NCBI GenBank assembly: GCA_011053055.1
Contig: DRHT01000011.1
Coordinates: 1-39,271 of the forward strand
DNA from: Halopseudomonas sabulinigri
Lineage (GTDB): Bacteria; Pseudomonadota; Gammaproteobacteria; Pseudomonadales; Pseudomonadaceae
Direction of reading: 5' to 3'
Length of the DNA: 39,271 nucleotides
Shown here in pieces: positions 9,860 through 18,766 of this stretch (positions within the stretch are counted from its first letter, which is position 1; each line of letters begins with the position of its first letter). A program made the translations under genes and the position numbers. The notes under the pieces were generated by a model. That model worked only from the letters and a program-made list of their open reading frames with translations, had not been told where the DNA came from and ran no database searches.

Positions 9860-10447
9860 TTGACCAGTCGTAATCAGCAACCTCGCCGCCGCTATGACCC
9901 GGTAACGCTCAGTGATGAAGAGCTAGTTACCGTGGCAAAAGGTGAACTGCTTCACGTTACGCTTGCTTACGAAGAGCTCATGCGACGCTATCAACGCACG
10001 TTGTTTAACGTCTGTGCGCGCTATTTGGGCAACGAAAGGGATGCGGATGACGTATGCCAGGAAGTAATGCTGAAAGTTTTACATGGCTTGAAACAATTTG
10101 AAGGGAAGGCAAAGTTCAAGACCTGGCTTTACAGCATTACCTATAATGAATGCATCACTCAGTACCGTAAAGAAAAGCGCAAAAGGCGCTTGCTAGAGGC
10201 CTTAAGCCTGGATGGCCAAGAGGATGAGTCCGAGCCTGAGGCGCCCGTGGGTGAGTCCCAGGGGCTAAATTTATTGCTCGCTCACGTCAATCCGATCGAT
10301 AGAGAAATCCTAGTATTACGTTTTGTTGCGGAACTTGAGTTCCAAGAAATTGCCGATATTATGCACATGGGTTTAAGTGCGACTAAAATGCGCTATAAGC
10401 GTGCTTTAGAAAAATTGCGCAATCAGATTGACAGTCCTTTTATATAA
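9860..10447 (+). CDS. sigX: ECF sigma factor SigX
   Basis: The 195-residue sigma factor has region 2 (about 30-100, containing YEELMRRYQRTLFNVCARYL and DADDVCQEVMLKVL) and region 4 (about 130-190, with the helix-turn-helix LEFQEIADIMHMGLSATKMR). It closely resembles Pseudomonas SigX, which drives oprF and membrane-fatty-acid genes and responds to envelope stress. No anti-sigma factor gene is adjacent, as in Pseudomonas. The start is a TTG with no strong ribosome-binding site. Upstream GTG codons are out of frame, and no earlier in-frame ATG follows the cmpX stop, so the exact start is moderately certain. Confidence 0.93.
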   Translation: MTSRNQQPRRRYDPVTLSDEELVTVAKGELLHVTLAYEELMRRYQRTLFNVCARYLGNERDADDVCQEVMLKVLHGLKQFEGKAKFKTWLYSITYNECITQYRKEKRKRRLLEALSLDGQEDESEPEAPVGESQGLNLLLAHVNPIDREILVLRFVAELEFQEIADIMHMGLSATKMRYKRALEKLRNQIDSPFI

Positions 10448-10450
10448 GGC

Positions 10451-10482
10451 TTGTATAGTAATTAGCGTAATTCAGTTATACT
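10451..10482 (+). promoter_or_regulatory. Candidate oprF promoter
   Basis: TTGTAT (10451-10456) and TTATAC/TATACT (10476-10482) lie in an AT-rich stretch between sigX and oprF, with a spacer of 19-20 bases, which is long for sigma-70. Pseudomonas oprF is also read from a SigX promoter, but I cannot assign that motif here with confidence. Confidence 0.3.
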
Positions 10483-10537
10483 GCGTGCGAGTTTTGCGTA
10501 AGCTTAACGTCCTAATGGATTTGATGGGGATTCAAGA

Positions 10538-11497
10538 ATGAAATTGAAAAACACTGTGGGTCTCGTTGTTGGTTCTGTGATTGCTGCGTCCAGCATCCCT
10601 GCTATGGCCATGAGCCAACAGGGTTCAGTGGAAGTAGAAGCCTTCGCGGATCGCTACTTCAGTGACAGTAAGTACGACATGAACGACGGTACCCTGGTGG
10701 GTGGTAGCCTCGGTTACTTCGTGACTGATGACGTGCTGTTGAATATCGGTTTGGGTAAGTACAAAGGCCTGGAAACAGACGCCACCAACACCGACATCGA
10801 CGGTAAGCTGGCTCAAGTTGAAGCGGTTTACCACTTCGGCGAAAGCAACATCCGTCCTTACATCTCTGCTGGCCTGGCTCATCAAGAGCTAGAGCAAGTT
10901 GGAACTAGCCAAGATGACCGTACCACTATGGCTATGGCCGGTGTTGGTATCAAAAACTACCTGAACGAAAACTTCTTCGTAAAGGCTGGTCTTGATGCAC
11001 TGTACGGCTTTGACCATGGCAACACTGAATGGCAAGCTGGCGTTGGCTTGGGTCTGAACTTTGGCTCCAAGAAAGAAGAAGCTGTTGTTGCAGCGGCTGC
11101 TCCGGTGGCAATGGCACAGCCAGAACCAGCTCCAGAAATGCAGTCTGTTCGCGTAGAACTGGACGTGTTGTTTGACTTTGATAAGGACACTATCCGTCCT
11201 GAATACCGTCAAGACATCCAGAGCCTCGCTGAGTTCATGCGTACCTACCCATCGGTTACCACTACCGTTGAAGGTCACACTGACTCCGTCGGTAGCGATA
11301 CCTACAACCAGAACCTTTCCGAGCGTCGCGCTAACGCAGTACGCGAAGCGCTGATCGGTGAAGGCGTTGATGGTTCGCGCGTTAGCTCTGCCGGTTACGG
11401 TGAAGCTCGCCCGATCGCTGACAACTCAACTGACGAAGGTCGTTCTATGAACCGCCGCGTTGAAGCTGAAGTTGAAGCAGAGGTTGAAGTACGTTAA
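10538..11497 (+). CDS. oprF: Major outer-membrane porin OprF (OmpA family)
   Basis: The 319-residue protein has a signal peptide (cleavage after AMA, about 24), an eight-stranded N-terminal barrel (about 28-175), an Ala/Pro/Glu-rich linker (about 178-205) and a C-terminal OmpA-like peptidoglycan-binding domain (about 205-319). The latter contains LFDFDKDTIRPEY, TVEGHTDSVGSDTYN and LSERRANAVREAL. It anchors the outer membrane to peptidoglycan and acts as a low-efficiency porin. P. aeruginosa OprF is about 350 residues and has a Cys-rich TSP3-like linker; here that linker is replaced by a shorter Cys-free one. GGGGA precedes the ATG. The position after sigX and the strong terminator behind it match Pseudomonas. 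Confidence 0.96.
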   Translation: MKLKNTVGLVVGSVIAASSIPAMAMSQQGSVEVEAFADRYFSDSKYDMNDGTLVGGSLGYFVTDDVLLNIGLGKYKGLETDATNTDIDGKLAQVEAVYHFGESNIRPYISAGLAHQELEQVGTSQDDRTTMAMAGVGIKNYLNENFFVKAGLDALYGFDHGNTEWQAGVGLGLNFGSKKEEAVVAAAAPVAMAQPEPAPEMQSVRVELDVLFDFDKDTIRPEYRQDIQSLAEFMRTYPSVTTTVEGHTDSVGSDTYNQNLSERRANAVREALIGEGVDGSRVSSAGYGEARPIADNSTDEGRSMNRRVEAEVEAEVEVR

Positions 11498-11513
11498 TAG
11501 CGTGCTAAACCAG

Positions 11514-11541
11514 AAAAACCCGGCTTAGGCCGGGTTTTTTT
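11514..11541 (+). terminator. Rho-independent terminator of oprF
   Basis: A CCCGGC/GCCGGG stem with a four-base loop is flanked by A5 on the left and T7 on the right, 17 bases after the oprF stop. The A and T tracts also make it usable for the convergent thioesterase gene. Confidence 0.92.
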
Positions 11542-11569
11542 ATGTCTGTGTTAATGACATTGGTCGTGC

Positions 11570-12016
11570 TTACTCATCTACTGAGTTGACCCCGGGAAAA
11601 CGAACGCGGAAGTCATCCGGCATGGGACGTACTTTTGAGCTTTCAAAGTGGTAAAAAACGAAACCGGATTTTGCCAGTGCCACTTGCTCTCCGTTACCCG
11701 CCTTACTTATGCGGAAAATGATGTCGCCCCCGTACTTGTTTAAATCCATCAGGCCTACTTCAAAAACCAACGCATCACGCGAAAAGGCTTCCCGTAGATA
11801 GGTTGTCGCCAAATCCGTCACTATGATGCCAACCCCTTTTTCGCTGACTTCTTCGATGCCGAACTGGTAGAGAAAACGAGCACGCGCTTCGGAGATCATT
11901 GAGATCATGGAATCATTGGCTAAGTGATTGGCCGAATTGATGTCAGTGATTCGTACGGTCAGTTGAGTGGTGAAATAAAATTGGTTTTCGGGGAATTCGA
12001 GTTGCAGACGTGCCAT
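11570..12016 (-). CDS. Acyl-CoA thioesterase-like hotdog-fold protein
   Basis: This 148-residue protein fits the 4-hydroxybenzoyl-CoA thioesterase/YbgC-like hotdog family. It shows the N-terminal VRITDINSANHLANDSMISMISEAR segment typical of the catalytic region (an Asp followed by an N-H-L motif and a long helix), then alternating beta strands. The substrate is unknown. It lies downstream of aceA on the same strand, but a strong terminator separates them, so it is probably transcribed on its own. An A-rich leader with AAAAAAGCC precedes its ATG and no clear Shine-Dalgarno is seen. It converges with oprF. Confidence 0.8.
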   Translation of the reverse strand: MARLQLEFPENQFYFTTQLTVRITDINSANHLANDSMISMISEARARFLYQFGIEEVSEKGVGIIVTDLATTYLREAFSRDALVFEVGLMDLNKYGGDIIFRISKAGNGEQVALAKSGFVFYHFESSKVRPMPDDFRVRFPGVNSVDE

Positions 12017-12095
12017 AGCAAAAAAAGCCTAGTTTAGAAGAACGGGGAGGGTAGATTGGCGCGCATTCTACCTGAGCAATAGACTGCAGGACAGA

Positions 12096-12127
12096 AAAAA
12101 GGGGCTACCCGAAGGCAGCCCCTTTTT
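12096..12127 (-). terminator. Terminator of aceA
   Basis: GGGGCTACC (12101-12109) pairs with GGCAGCCCC (12114-12122), with one mismatch, across a CGAA loop. It is flanked by A6 and T5 on the plus strand. On the minus strand this gives a stem followed by a T-run 37 bases after the aceA stop. Confidence 0.9.
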
Positions 12128-12163
12128 AACACTCAGGCCTTTCGGCCAAAACCCGGTCAGCTA

Positions 12164-13762
12164 TTAGCCGAACTGGTTCATAGTGTTGTCTTTACCACCG
12201 GCTTTCAGAGCAGCTTCGCCAGCGAAGTACTCTTTATGGTTGTCACCGATGTCGGAGCCAGCCATGTTCTGGTGCTTAACGCAGGCAATACCCTGACGAA
12301 TTTCTTCACGCTGAACGCCTTTGACGTAAGCCAGCATGCCTTCTTTGTCGAAGTAACCTTTTGCCAGGTTGTCGGTAGACAGCGCAGCAGTGTGGTAAGT
12401 CGGCAATGTGATCAGGTGATGGAAGATACCCGCTTCGCGAGCAGCATCAGCCTGGAAGGTACGAATGTTTTCGTCAGCTACTTGAGCCAGCTCAGTTTCA
12501 TCGTAGTCAACGCTCATCAGCTTGGCACGGTCGTAAGCAGAAACGTCTTTGCCTGCCTCAGACATGGCGTCGAACGCCTGCTGACGGAAGCTCAGAGTCC
12601 AGTTGAACGACGGGCTGTTGTTGTAAACCAGCTTGGCGTTAGGAACGACTTCGCGGATACGGTTAACCATGTCAGCGATCTGGCCAACGTGTGGCTTCTC
12701 AGTTTCGATCCACAGCAGGTCGGCGCCGTTCTGCAGGCTGGTGATACAGTCCAGTACTACGCGGTCGATACCGGTATCTTTACGGAACTGGAACAGGCCT
12801 GAAGCCAGACGCGCAGGACGCAGCAGCTTGCCATTGGACTTGATAACAACGTCGCCATTCTGAATGTCTTCGGCACTGGTGATGTAGTCGCCGTCGAGGA
12901 ATGCGTTGTACTGGTCGCCCAGGTCGCCTGGCTCGTTGGTTACAGCGATCTGCTTGGTCAAGCCAGCACCCAGTGAGTCGGTACGAGCAACGATAACGCC
13001 GTCGTCAACACCCAGCTCAAGGAACGCGTAGCGAACAGCGTTGATCTTGGCGAGGAAGTCGGAGTGAGGAACGGTAACTTTGCCGTCCTGGTGACCGCAC
13101 TGCTTCTCGTCAGAAACCTGGTTTTCGATCTGGATGCAGCAAGCACCCGCTTCGATCATCTTCTTGGCCAGCAGGTAGGTCGCTTCAGCGTTACCAAAAC
13201 CGGCGTCGATGTCAGCAATGATCGGCACAACGTGAGTTTCGAAGTTGTCGATCTGCGCCTGGATTTCAGCAACCTTGGCTTTGTCGCCAGCGGTGCGAGC
13301 GTCGTCCAGAGCTACAAACAGCAGGTCCAGTTCACGTGCGTCAGCCTGGCGCAAGAAAGTGTACAGCTCTTCGATCAGCGCAGACACGGAGGTTTTCTCG
13401 TGCATGGACTGGTCAGGCAAAGGACCGAACTCAGAGCGCAAAGCAGCAACCATCCAGCCGGACAGGTACAGGTAGCGCTTGTTGGTGGTCTTGAGGTGCT
13501 TCTTGATAGAGATCAGCTTCTGCTGACCAATGAAACCGTGCCAGCAACCCAGAGATTGGGTATAGACAGAGGAGTCGGCGTCGTATTCAGCCATATCCTT
13601 GCGCATGATGGCAGCGGTGTACTTGGCAACGTCCAGGCCGGTCTTGAAGCGGTTCTGCGCACGCATGCGAGCCACGGATTCTGGGTTGATAGCGCTCCAG
13701 CCACTACCTGCTTGTTCTTTCAGCTCGGCAGCTGCTTTGATGTCGTTTTGATAAGCTGACAT
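12164..13762 (-). CDS. aceA: Isocitrate lyase
   Basis: Isocitrate lyase splits isocitrate into succinate and glyoxylate, the first step of the glyoxylate shunt, used for growth on acetate and fatty acids. The product has 532 residues from the ATG at 13762, starting MSAYQNDIKAAAELKEQ like Pseudomonas AceA. The frame is open to 13831, but the extra residues are not conserved and GAAGGA sits just before the chosen ATG. The catalytic loop is KQCGH (Cys222), the variant of the large Pseudomonas-type (531-residue) class rather than the KKCGH of the E. coli enzyme. The TIM barrel residues around IIADIDAGFGNAEATY are intact. It ends at a strong terminator. A long-linker RccR-like inverted repeat lies about 400 bases upstream. 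Confidence 0.97.
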   Translation of the reverse strand: MSAYQNDIKAAAELKEQAGSGWSAINPESVARMRAQNRFKTGLDVAKYTAAIMRKDMAEYDADSSVYTQSLGCWHGFIGQQKLISIKKHLKTTNKRYLYLSGWMVAALRSEFGPLPDQSMHEKTSVSALIEELYTFLRQADARELDLLFVALDDARTAGDKAKVAEIQAQIDNFETHVVPIIADIDAGFGNAEATYLLAKKMIEAGACCIQIENQVSDEKQCGHQDGKVTVPHSDFLAKINAVRYAFLELGVDDGVIVARTDSLGAGLTKQIAVTNEPGDLGDQYNAFLDGDYITSAEDIQNGDVVIKSNGKLLRPARLASGLFQFRKDTGIDRVVLDCITSLQNGADLLWIETEKPHVGQIADMVNRIREVVPNAKLVYNNSPSFNWTLSFRQQAFDAMSEAGKDVSAYDRAKLMSVDYDETELAQVADENIRTFQADAAREAGIFHHLITLPTYHTAALSTDNLAKGYFDKEGMLAYVKGVQREEIRQGIACVKHQNMAGSDIGDNHKEYFAGEAALKAGGKDNTMNQFG

Positions 13763-14210
13763 GGTCCATCCTTCAAAGTTTGCGTTAGGTTCAGCACGAT
13801 TTGTCGACCCATGCCCCGCTGGCCGCAACACCGCTTAAACAAAGTTTGACTAGTAAAGGAGGAAACTGGAGAAATGCCAAGGAGGGAGGATGACAAGTGC
13901 GACAAGCGGCAAATTTCACATAAATAACGTTACCGTCATTGCGAAATCAATGCTGCTTAACACCCATTGTCTAGGTTAAATCGCTTCCCCGTCCCTCAGG
14001 ACAACTTTCGTTCCAGTCGCCACCTCGTCAAACAGCTTTGTGAGCGGTAAAGACACGTGTCTGGCCGTTGGTATAGGCTTCGACTCGGAGACCTGGTTTA
14101 GGCCTCTGGCTAGCGGGAGCGACGCAATGATGAGACTTCAGGTTTTATAAGTCAATGAGGTGTAGTGTTTTTTTTGGCGCACTACATATCCTGATTCATC
14201 ACGGAACAGC
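13763..14210. other. aceA leader and upstream regulatory region
   Basis: These 448 bases lie between the aceA start and the end of the secretin_N gene, both on the minus strand. Beyond the TGTAGTG/CACTACA inverted repeat at its far end and the GAAGGA ribosome-binding site, I see no well-formed promoter. TTGATT with an AT-rich block 17 bases on, near 13930-13960 (minus), is too weak to call. No conserved small frame is evident. The aceA transcript may have a long leader. Confidence 0.4.
14161..14186. promoter_or_regulatory. Long-linker RccR-like operator upstream of aceA
   Basis: TGTAGTG (14161-14167) and CACTACA (14180-14186) form a perfect 7-bp inverted repeat separated by 12 bases, 26 bp overall. 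RccR, the KDPG-responsive HexR relative of Pseudomonas, uses TGTAGT/ACTACA half-sites with either a short linker (15-bp aceE type) or a long linker (28-bp aceA type). The site lies upstream of aceA as in Pseudomonas, but is two bases shorter than the described 28 bp. Assignment is by motif and context only. Confidence 0.6.
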
Positions 14211-15032
14211 TCAATTCACACGCTCCACCATGAGCCGTATGCTGCTGCTGGATTGGTGTTGAGTCGAGATGCGCCGCCCGATATCGCCGTCATTACCGGT
14301 ACTCGCATCATCGAGTCCGCCAACGGTGATCCACTCGCCCAGCCGAGCTGTAACCACGGTATCAGCCCGCTGTATATCGATCACACCCTGATTATTGCGA
14401 TTCAAACGATTGTTGTTGGCACTCAATGTGATGGTCGCCATATTGCCGTTAAGTCGTACTGTGGCGTAGAAGCCCTGTGTGACGTCCTGGTACTGGGTTT
14501 GTTGCACTACTCGACCGTAGGCGTCTGTTGTGCGGGTGGTGAGTGGCACGCTTTGGCCGCTCTGAATCAGTACCGGATATCCTTCATTCGCGGTGACCTG
14601 ACGCACCCCATCGTTGGCAGAATGCGTCTGACGGTTGATGATTCTGGCTTGGTTGCCGTTTTTGGGGTCGCCGACGATGATGTCGGCAGGTCCTGTGCTG
14701 ATACGTCCGTCTACTTGGTAACCGCGCTCTACGCCGCTGCTGCCTCCGCTATTTGAGACACTGATGAGCAGACGCGATGGCTGCTTGTCGATCTGGCTAA
14801 GGAGTGCCTTTATTTCAACAATACGGGCTGGCTCGGCGCGAATCAGTAGTTGATTGCCGTAGGCTGAAACGCGCTCATCAGAGCGCAACATGGGCTGTAT
14901 TGCAGGGATGACGTCTTCCGCCATGTTATACCCCAGCGGCACGATTTCAGTGGTAGGCGCGGCATTGGCGTAGAGCACGACAATTGAAAGACACATCCAG
15001 CTAACGAGTTTGATGACAAAGCGCGGTTTCAT
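14211..15032 (-). CDS. Secretin N-terminal (NolW-like) domain protein, exported
   Basis: The 273-residue protein has a signal peptide (about 1-24, ending ANA). A secretin_N/NolW-like domain follows (about 28-95, with IVPLGYNMAEDVIPAIQPML and LLIRAEPARIVEIKALLSQID). The C-terminal part ends in a VVTARLGEWITVGGLDD-like motif recalling the V-G-G-L strand of secretin cores. It is far too short to form a secretin pore. Its role is unknown; a periplasmic or outer-membrane accessory to a secretion or pilus machine is possible. Its ATG overlaps the stop of the GNAT-DUF7931 gene by four bases, so it is the third gene of an overlapping operon. A similar gene occupies this place in P. aeruginosa (PA2630-PA2632 region). 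Confidence 0.75.
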   Translation of the reverse strand: MKPRFVIKLVSWMCLSIVVLYANAAPTTEIVPLGYNMAEDVIPAIQPMLRSDERVSAYGNQLLIRAEPARIVEIKALLSQIDKQPSRLLISVSNSGGSSGVERGYQVDGRISTGPADIIVGDPKNGNQARIINRQTHSANDGVRQVTANEGYPVLIQSGQSVPLTTRTTDAYGRVVQQTQYQDVTQGFYATVRLNGNMATITLSANNNRLNRNNQGVIDIQRADTVVTARLGEWITVGGLDDASTGNDGDIGRRISTQHQSSSSIRLMVERVN

Positions 15033-16033
15033 AGCAGGAATCTCCGAATGGCGGGATCGCTCTGGCTGCTGGCCCAGAGCTCGTCAAACTGGCTAGCCCA
15101 ACGTTTGACCTGATCAGGCGTGTGGTGGCGTACAAAGCCTTCGCGCAGCCGGCTATCTGGCAGCATGAGAAAGCCTTCTGCGTCTGTCATTAGCTGCACA
15201 TACTTGTGATTCATTAGTTCGGGATGCTGACAGCGTATTTCGCACAGACTCGGGAAGCGATGGGCAAGGCTGAGTAACGTGCGCTTTTGCAGAAATTCGC
15301 TGTCGACACGTTGTAGTAATATCTGGATTTTGGCTTTTGGATCACGTGCAATAAGGCGTTCGCAGGCGCTAATGAAGTCAATACGGTTGAATAGCCATCG
15401 CGCCTGTTCGGGTGAGTAGATGCGCAGTCTGCGGCGGCATTGATCCACCAGCGTGGCAGCCTGCAAGGGCGCGCCAGCCTCGCCAATACCCGCCAGGCCG
15501 GTGGAATCAAAGCTCGGGGAAGGTAATTCCTGCTGGGTCACCTGCGGGTTATATATCTCGAAGCGTCCAGGTGAGCTGAACTCGATATCAGGCAAGTCCG
15601 TTTCAACTTGATCGTTTGCCTGCCAGCACATGTCCTGGTGTGGGATTCCTGCGTCTAGGTATTCAGCCGAGCAAACGCTAAAGCCTAGCTTGTTGTAAAA
15701 ATCCGTGGCTTGAGTTTGCGCAGAAAGGTGTAGCTCCTGCATGCCCGAGCTGTGAGCATGCCTGATGATGTGCTGCATCAGCTCGGCTCCCAGACCTTTA
15801 CTGCGGTGTTCTGAAAGCACGGCTACCCGACCGATGTGACCGTCGCCAAGCAGGCGAGCGGTCGCCACGGGTTCCTGCTGGTAAAACAACAGGAAGTGGG
15901 TCGCGCCTTCGTCCTGCGAATCCCACTCCATGTCCTCCGGCACGTGCTGTTCGTCGATAAACACCTGTTGCCGGATATCCCTTAATACCTTGCCGTCTAC
16001 CCAGGCAACGGTAGTGATGTGTATCTCATTCAT
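15029..16033 (-). CDS. GNAT N-acetyltransferase fused to a DUF7931-like domain
   Basis: The product has about 334 residues. Residues 1-145 are a GNAT acyltransferase domain with the acetyl-CoA loop VLSEHRSKGLGAELM and the preceding RLLGDGHIGRVAV strand, followed by LSAQTQATDFYNKLGF. The remaining 190 residues resemble DUF7931, a domain with a phospholipase-D-like look (HKYVQLMTDAEGF). The open frame reaches 16087, but ATGATG at 16031-16036 lies inside the end of the upstream oxygenase gene with GGAGAGG just before it, giving overlap and likely coupled translation. I chose the second ATG; the first is equally possible. The substrate is unknown. The stop overlaps the next gene's start by four bases. 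Confidence 0.85.
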   Translation of the reverse strand: MNEIHITTVAWVDGKVLRDIRQQVFIDEQHVPEDMEWDSQDEGATHFLLFYQQEPVATARLLGDGHIGRVAVLSEHRSKGLGAELMQHIIRHAHSSGMQELHLSAQTQATDFYNKLGFSVCSAEYLDAGIPHQDMCWQANDQVETDLPDIEFSSPGRFEIYNPQVTQQELPSPSFDSTGLAGIGEAGAPLQAATLVDQCRRRLRIYSPEQARWLFNRIDFISACERLIARDPKAKIQILLQRVDSEFLQKRTLLSLAHRFPSLCEIRCQHPELMNHKYVQLMTDAEGFLMLPDSRLREGFVRHHTPDQVKRWASQFDELWASSQSDPAIRRFLL

Positions 16034-17198
16034 CATCCCTCTCCAACAGGAGATACCCCTTATCCAGTAATTGTTCCAATAGTTCAATTGCTCCAGCGTC
16101 TTGCTGCCATTGCTCCAGCGCCTCTGGTGACAAGTAACTCTGATTGCAGATCAGCTGCACCAGGGCCTTTAGTTCGCCGGGCACCCGGCAATGTTCGCCG
16201 GAGGCAAAAAGCTCAATTTCGCTACTCTCAGTGACGCGGTAAGCCAGCCTGACGCAAGGGTTGTGAATCAACCCGTACCCAGCATTGAGACCGGCTAGTA
16301 AATCAGCATCGTCATCGATGTAGTTTTGCGCTAGTTCCGGGTACTTGGCCTCGGTCATGTGGCGGCCAAACCAAGTGGCTAATGCTTCCTTATTTTGGAC
16401 CAGCTCAAGAATGCTTTGTTGCAGACGATCAATCGATTCCGGATCAATGGCAGCGGGATCTTGTGGCTGTTTGAGACCTGCATCACTGTAACGGACGTCT
16501 TCGCTCAATTGATGAGCAAGGTAATCAGTGAAATGCACCAGCACTTCTTGGTGGCTGGGGGCACGAAAGCCGATGGAGTAAGTTAAGCAATCGGTTTCGG
16601 CAATACCGTCATGGGCGATGCCGGGCGGGATATAAAGCATGTCGCCGGGTTCAAGCACCCACTCATCCTGGCACTCAAATTCCCGCAGAATGCGCAGATC
16701 AGGATTGTCCTGTAGGGCGCTTTCACTGGTGCAGTGCTGGCCGACGCGCCAGCGACGCTTGCCTTCGACTTGCAGTAAAAACACGTCGTAGTTGTCGAAA
16801 TGCGGCCCGACACCGCCACCCGGCGTGGCATAGCTGATCATGACATCGTCAACGCGCCAGCTCGGTAAGAAGCGGAAGCGTTGCAACAGCTCGGCAACCT
16901 CGGGCACAAATTGGTCCACTGCCTGTACTAGTAGCGTCCAGTCTTGCTCAGGCAACTGTTTGTAATCTTCGTCGCTGAATGGCCCCCGACGAAGCTCCCA
17001 AGGATGGCTGCCATTTTTGATGATAATGCGTGACTCAACCTCTTCTTCCAGAGAGAGACCGGCCAGCTCGTCAGGTTCCACCGGGCTGCTGTAGTCAGGA
17101 ATGGCCTGACGAATCAGTAGCGGTTTACGTTGCCAATACTCACTGAGAAAACGCTCTACGCCTACATCACCGAGTAACGCGTCAAATTCTGAACTCAT
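16026..17198 (-). CDS. roxA: JmjC-type ribosomal protein arginine hydroxylase-like oxygenase (RoxA/YcfD family)
   Basis: The 390-residue cupin-fold 2-oxoglutarate/Fe(II) oxygenase is related to E. coli YcfD (RoxA), which hydroxylates an arginine of ribosomal protein L16. The metal triad is visible: HFD (His133, Asp135) and His196 in IPPGIAHDG. The N-terminal FLSEYWQRKPLLIR motif is family-typical and the C-terminal part is the dimerisation/winged-helix region. The frame extends to a TTG at 17207, but ATG 17198, with AGGA nine bases upstream, is preferred. It heads the operon with GNAT-DUF7931 and the secretin_N protein and lies downstream of purB, separated by a terminator hairpin. Target specificity (L16) is inferred from the family. 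Confidence 0.88.
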   Translation of the reverse strand: MSSEFDALLGDVGVERFLSEYWQRKPLLIRQAIPDYSSPVEPDELAGLSLEEEVESRIIIKNGSHPWELRRGPFSDEDYKQLPEQDWTLLVQAVDQFVPEVAELLQRFRFLPSWRVDDVMISYATPGGGVGPHFDNYDVFLLQVEGKRRWRVGQHCTSESALQDNPDLRILREFECQDEWVLEPGDMLYIPPGIAHDGIAETDCLTYSIGFRAPSHQEVLVHFTDYLAHQLSEDVRYSDAGLKQPQDPAAIDPESIDRLQQSILELVQNKEALATWFGRHMTEAKYPELAQNYIDDDADLLAGLNAGYGLIHNPCVRLAYRVTESSEIELFASGEHCRVPGELKALVQLICNQSYLSPEALEQWQQDAGAIELLEQLLDKGYLLLERDDE

Positions 17199-17220
17199 GT
17201 TATGCAATCCTGAAATAGCA

Positions 17221-17243
17221 AACGCCCGGAAGACCCGGGCGTT
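17221..17243 (-). terminator. Terminator after purB
   Basis: AACGCCCGG (17221-17229) pairs perfectly with CCGGGCGTT (17235-17243) over a five-base loop. It lies about 100 bases past the purB stop and just upstream of the oxygenase gene. No long T-run follows on the minus strand. Confidence 0.7.
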
Positions 17244-17341
17244 ATGGTGCGATGCTTAAAAGTGGATCTGAATTCAAAGCCTAGCCGGTCGTTGACCAAT
17301 AACCAGCCAATGGATTGGTATCCAGTTACCCACGCTAAAAA

Positions 17342-18754
<1,413 letters not shown>

Positions 18755-18766
18755 TCATACACCAAT

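Noticed and set aside
13064-13759. 231-codon plus-strand frame antisense to aceA
   Set aside because: It is wholly inside the conserved aceA gene with no ribosome-binding site and no recognisable domain. It is an artefact of biased codon use.
13720-13905. Small minus-strand frame over the aceA start
   Set aside because: It overlaps the aceA N-terminus in another frame, and the aceA ribosome-binding site falls inside it.
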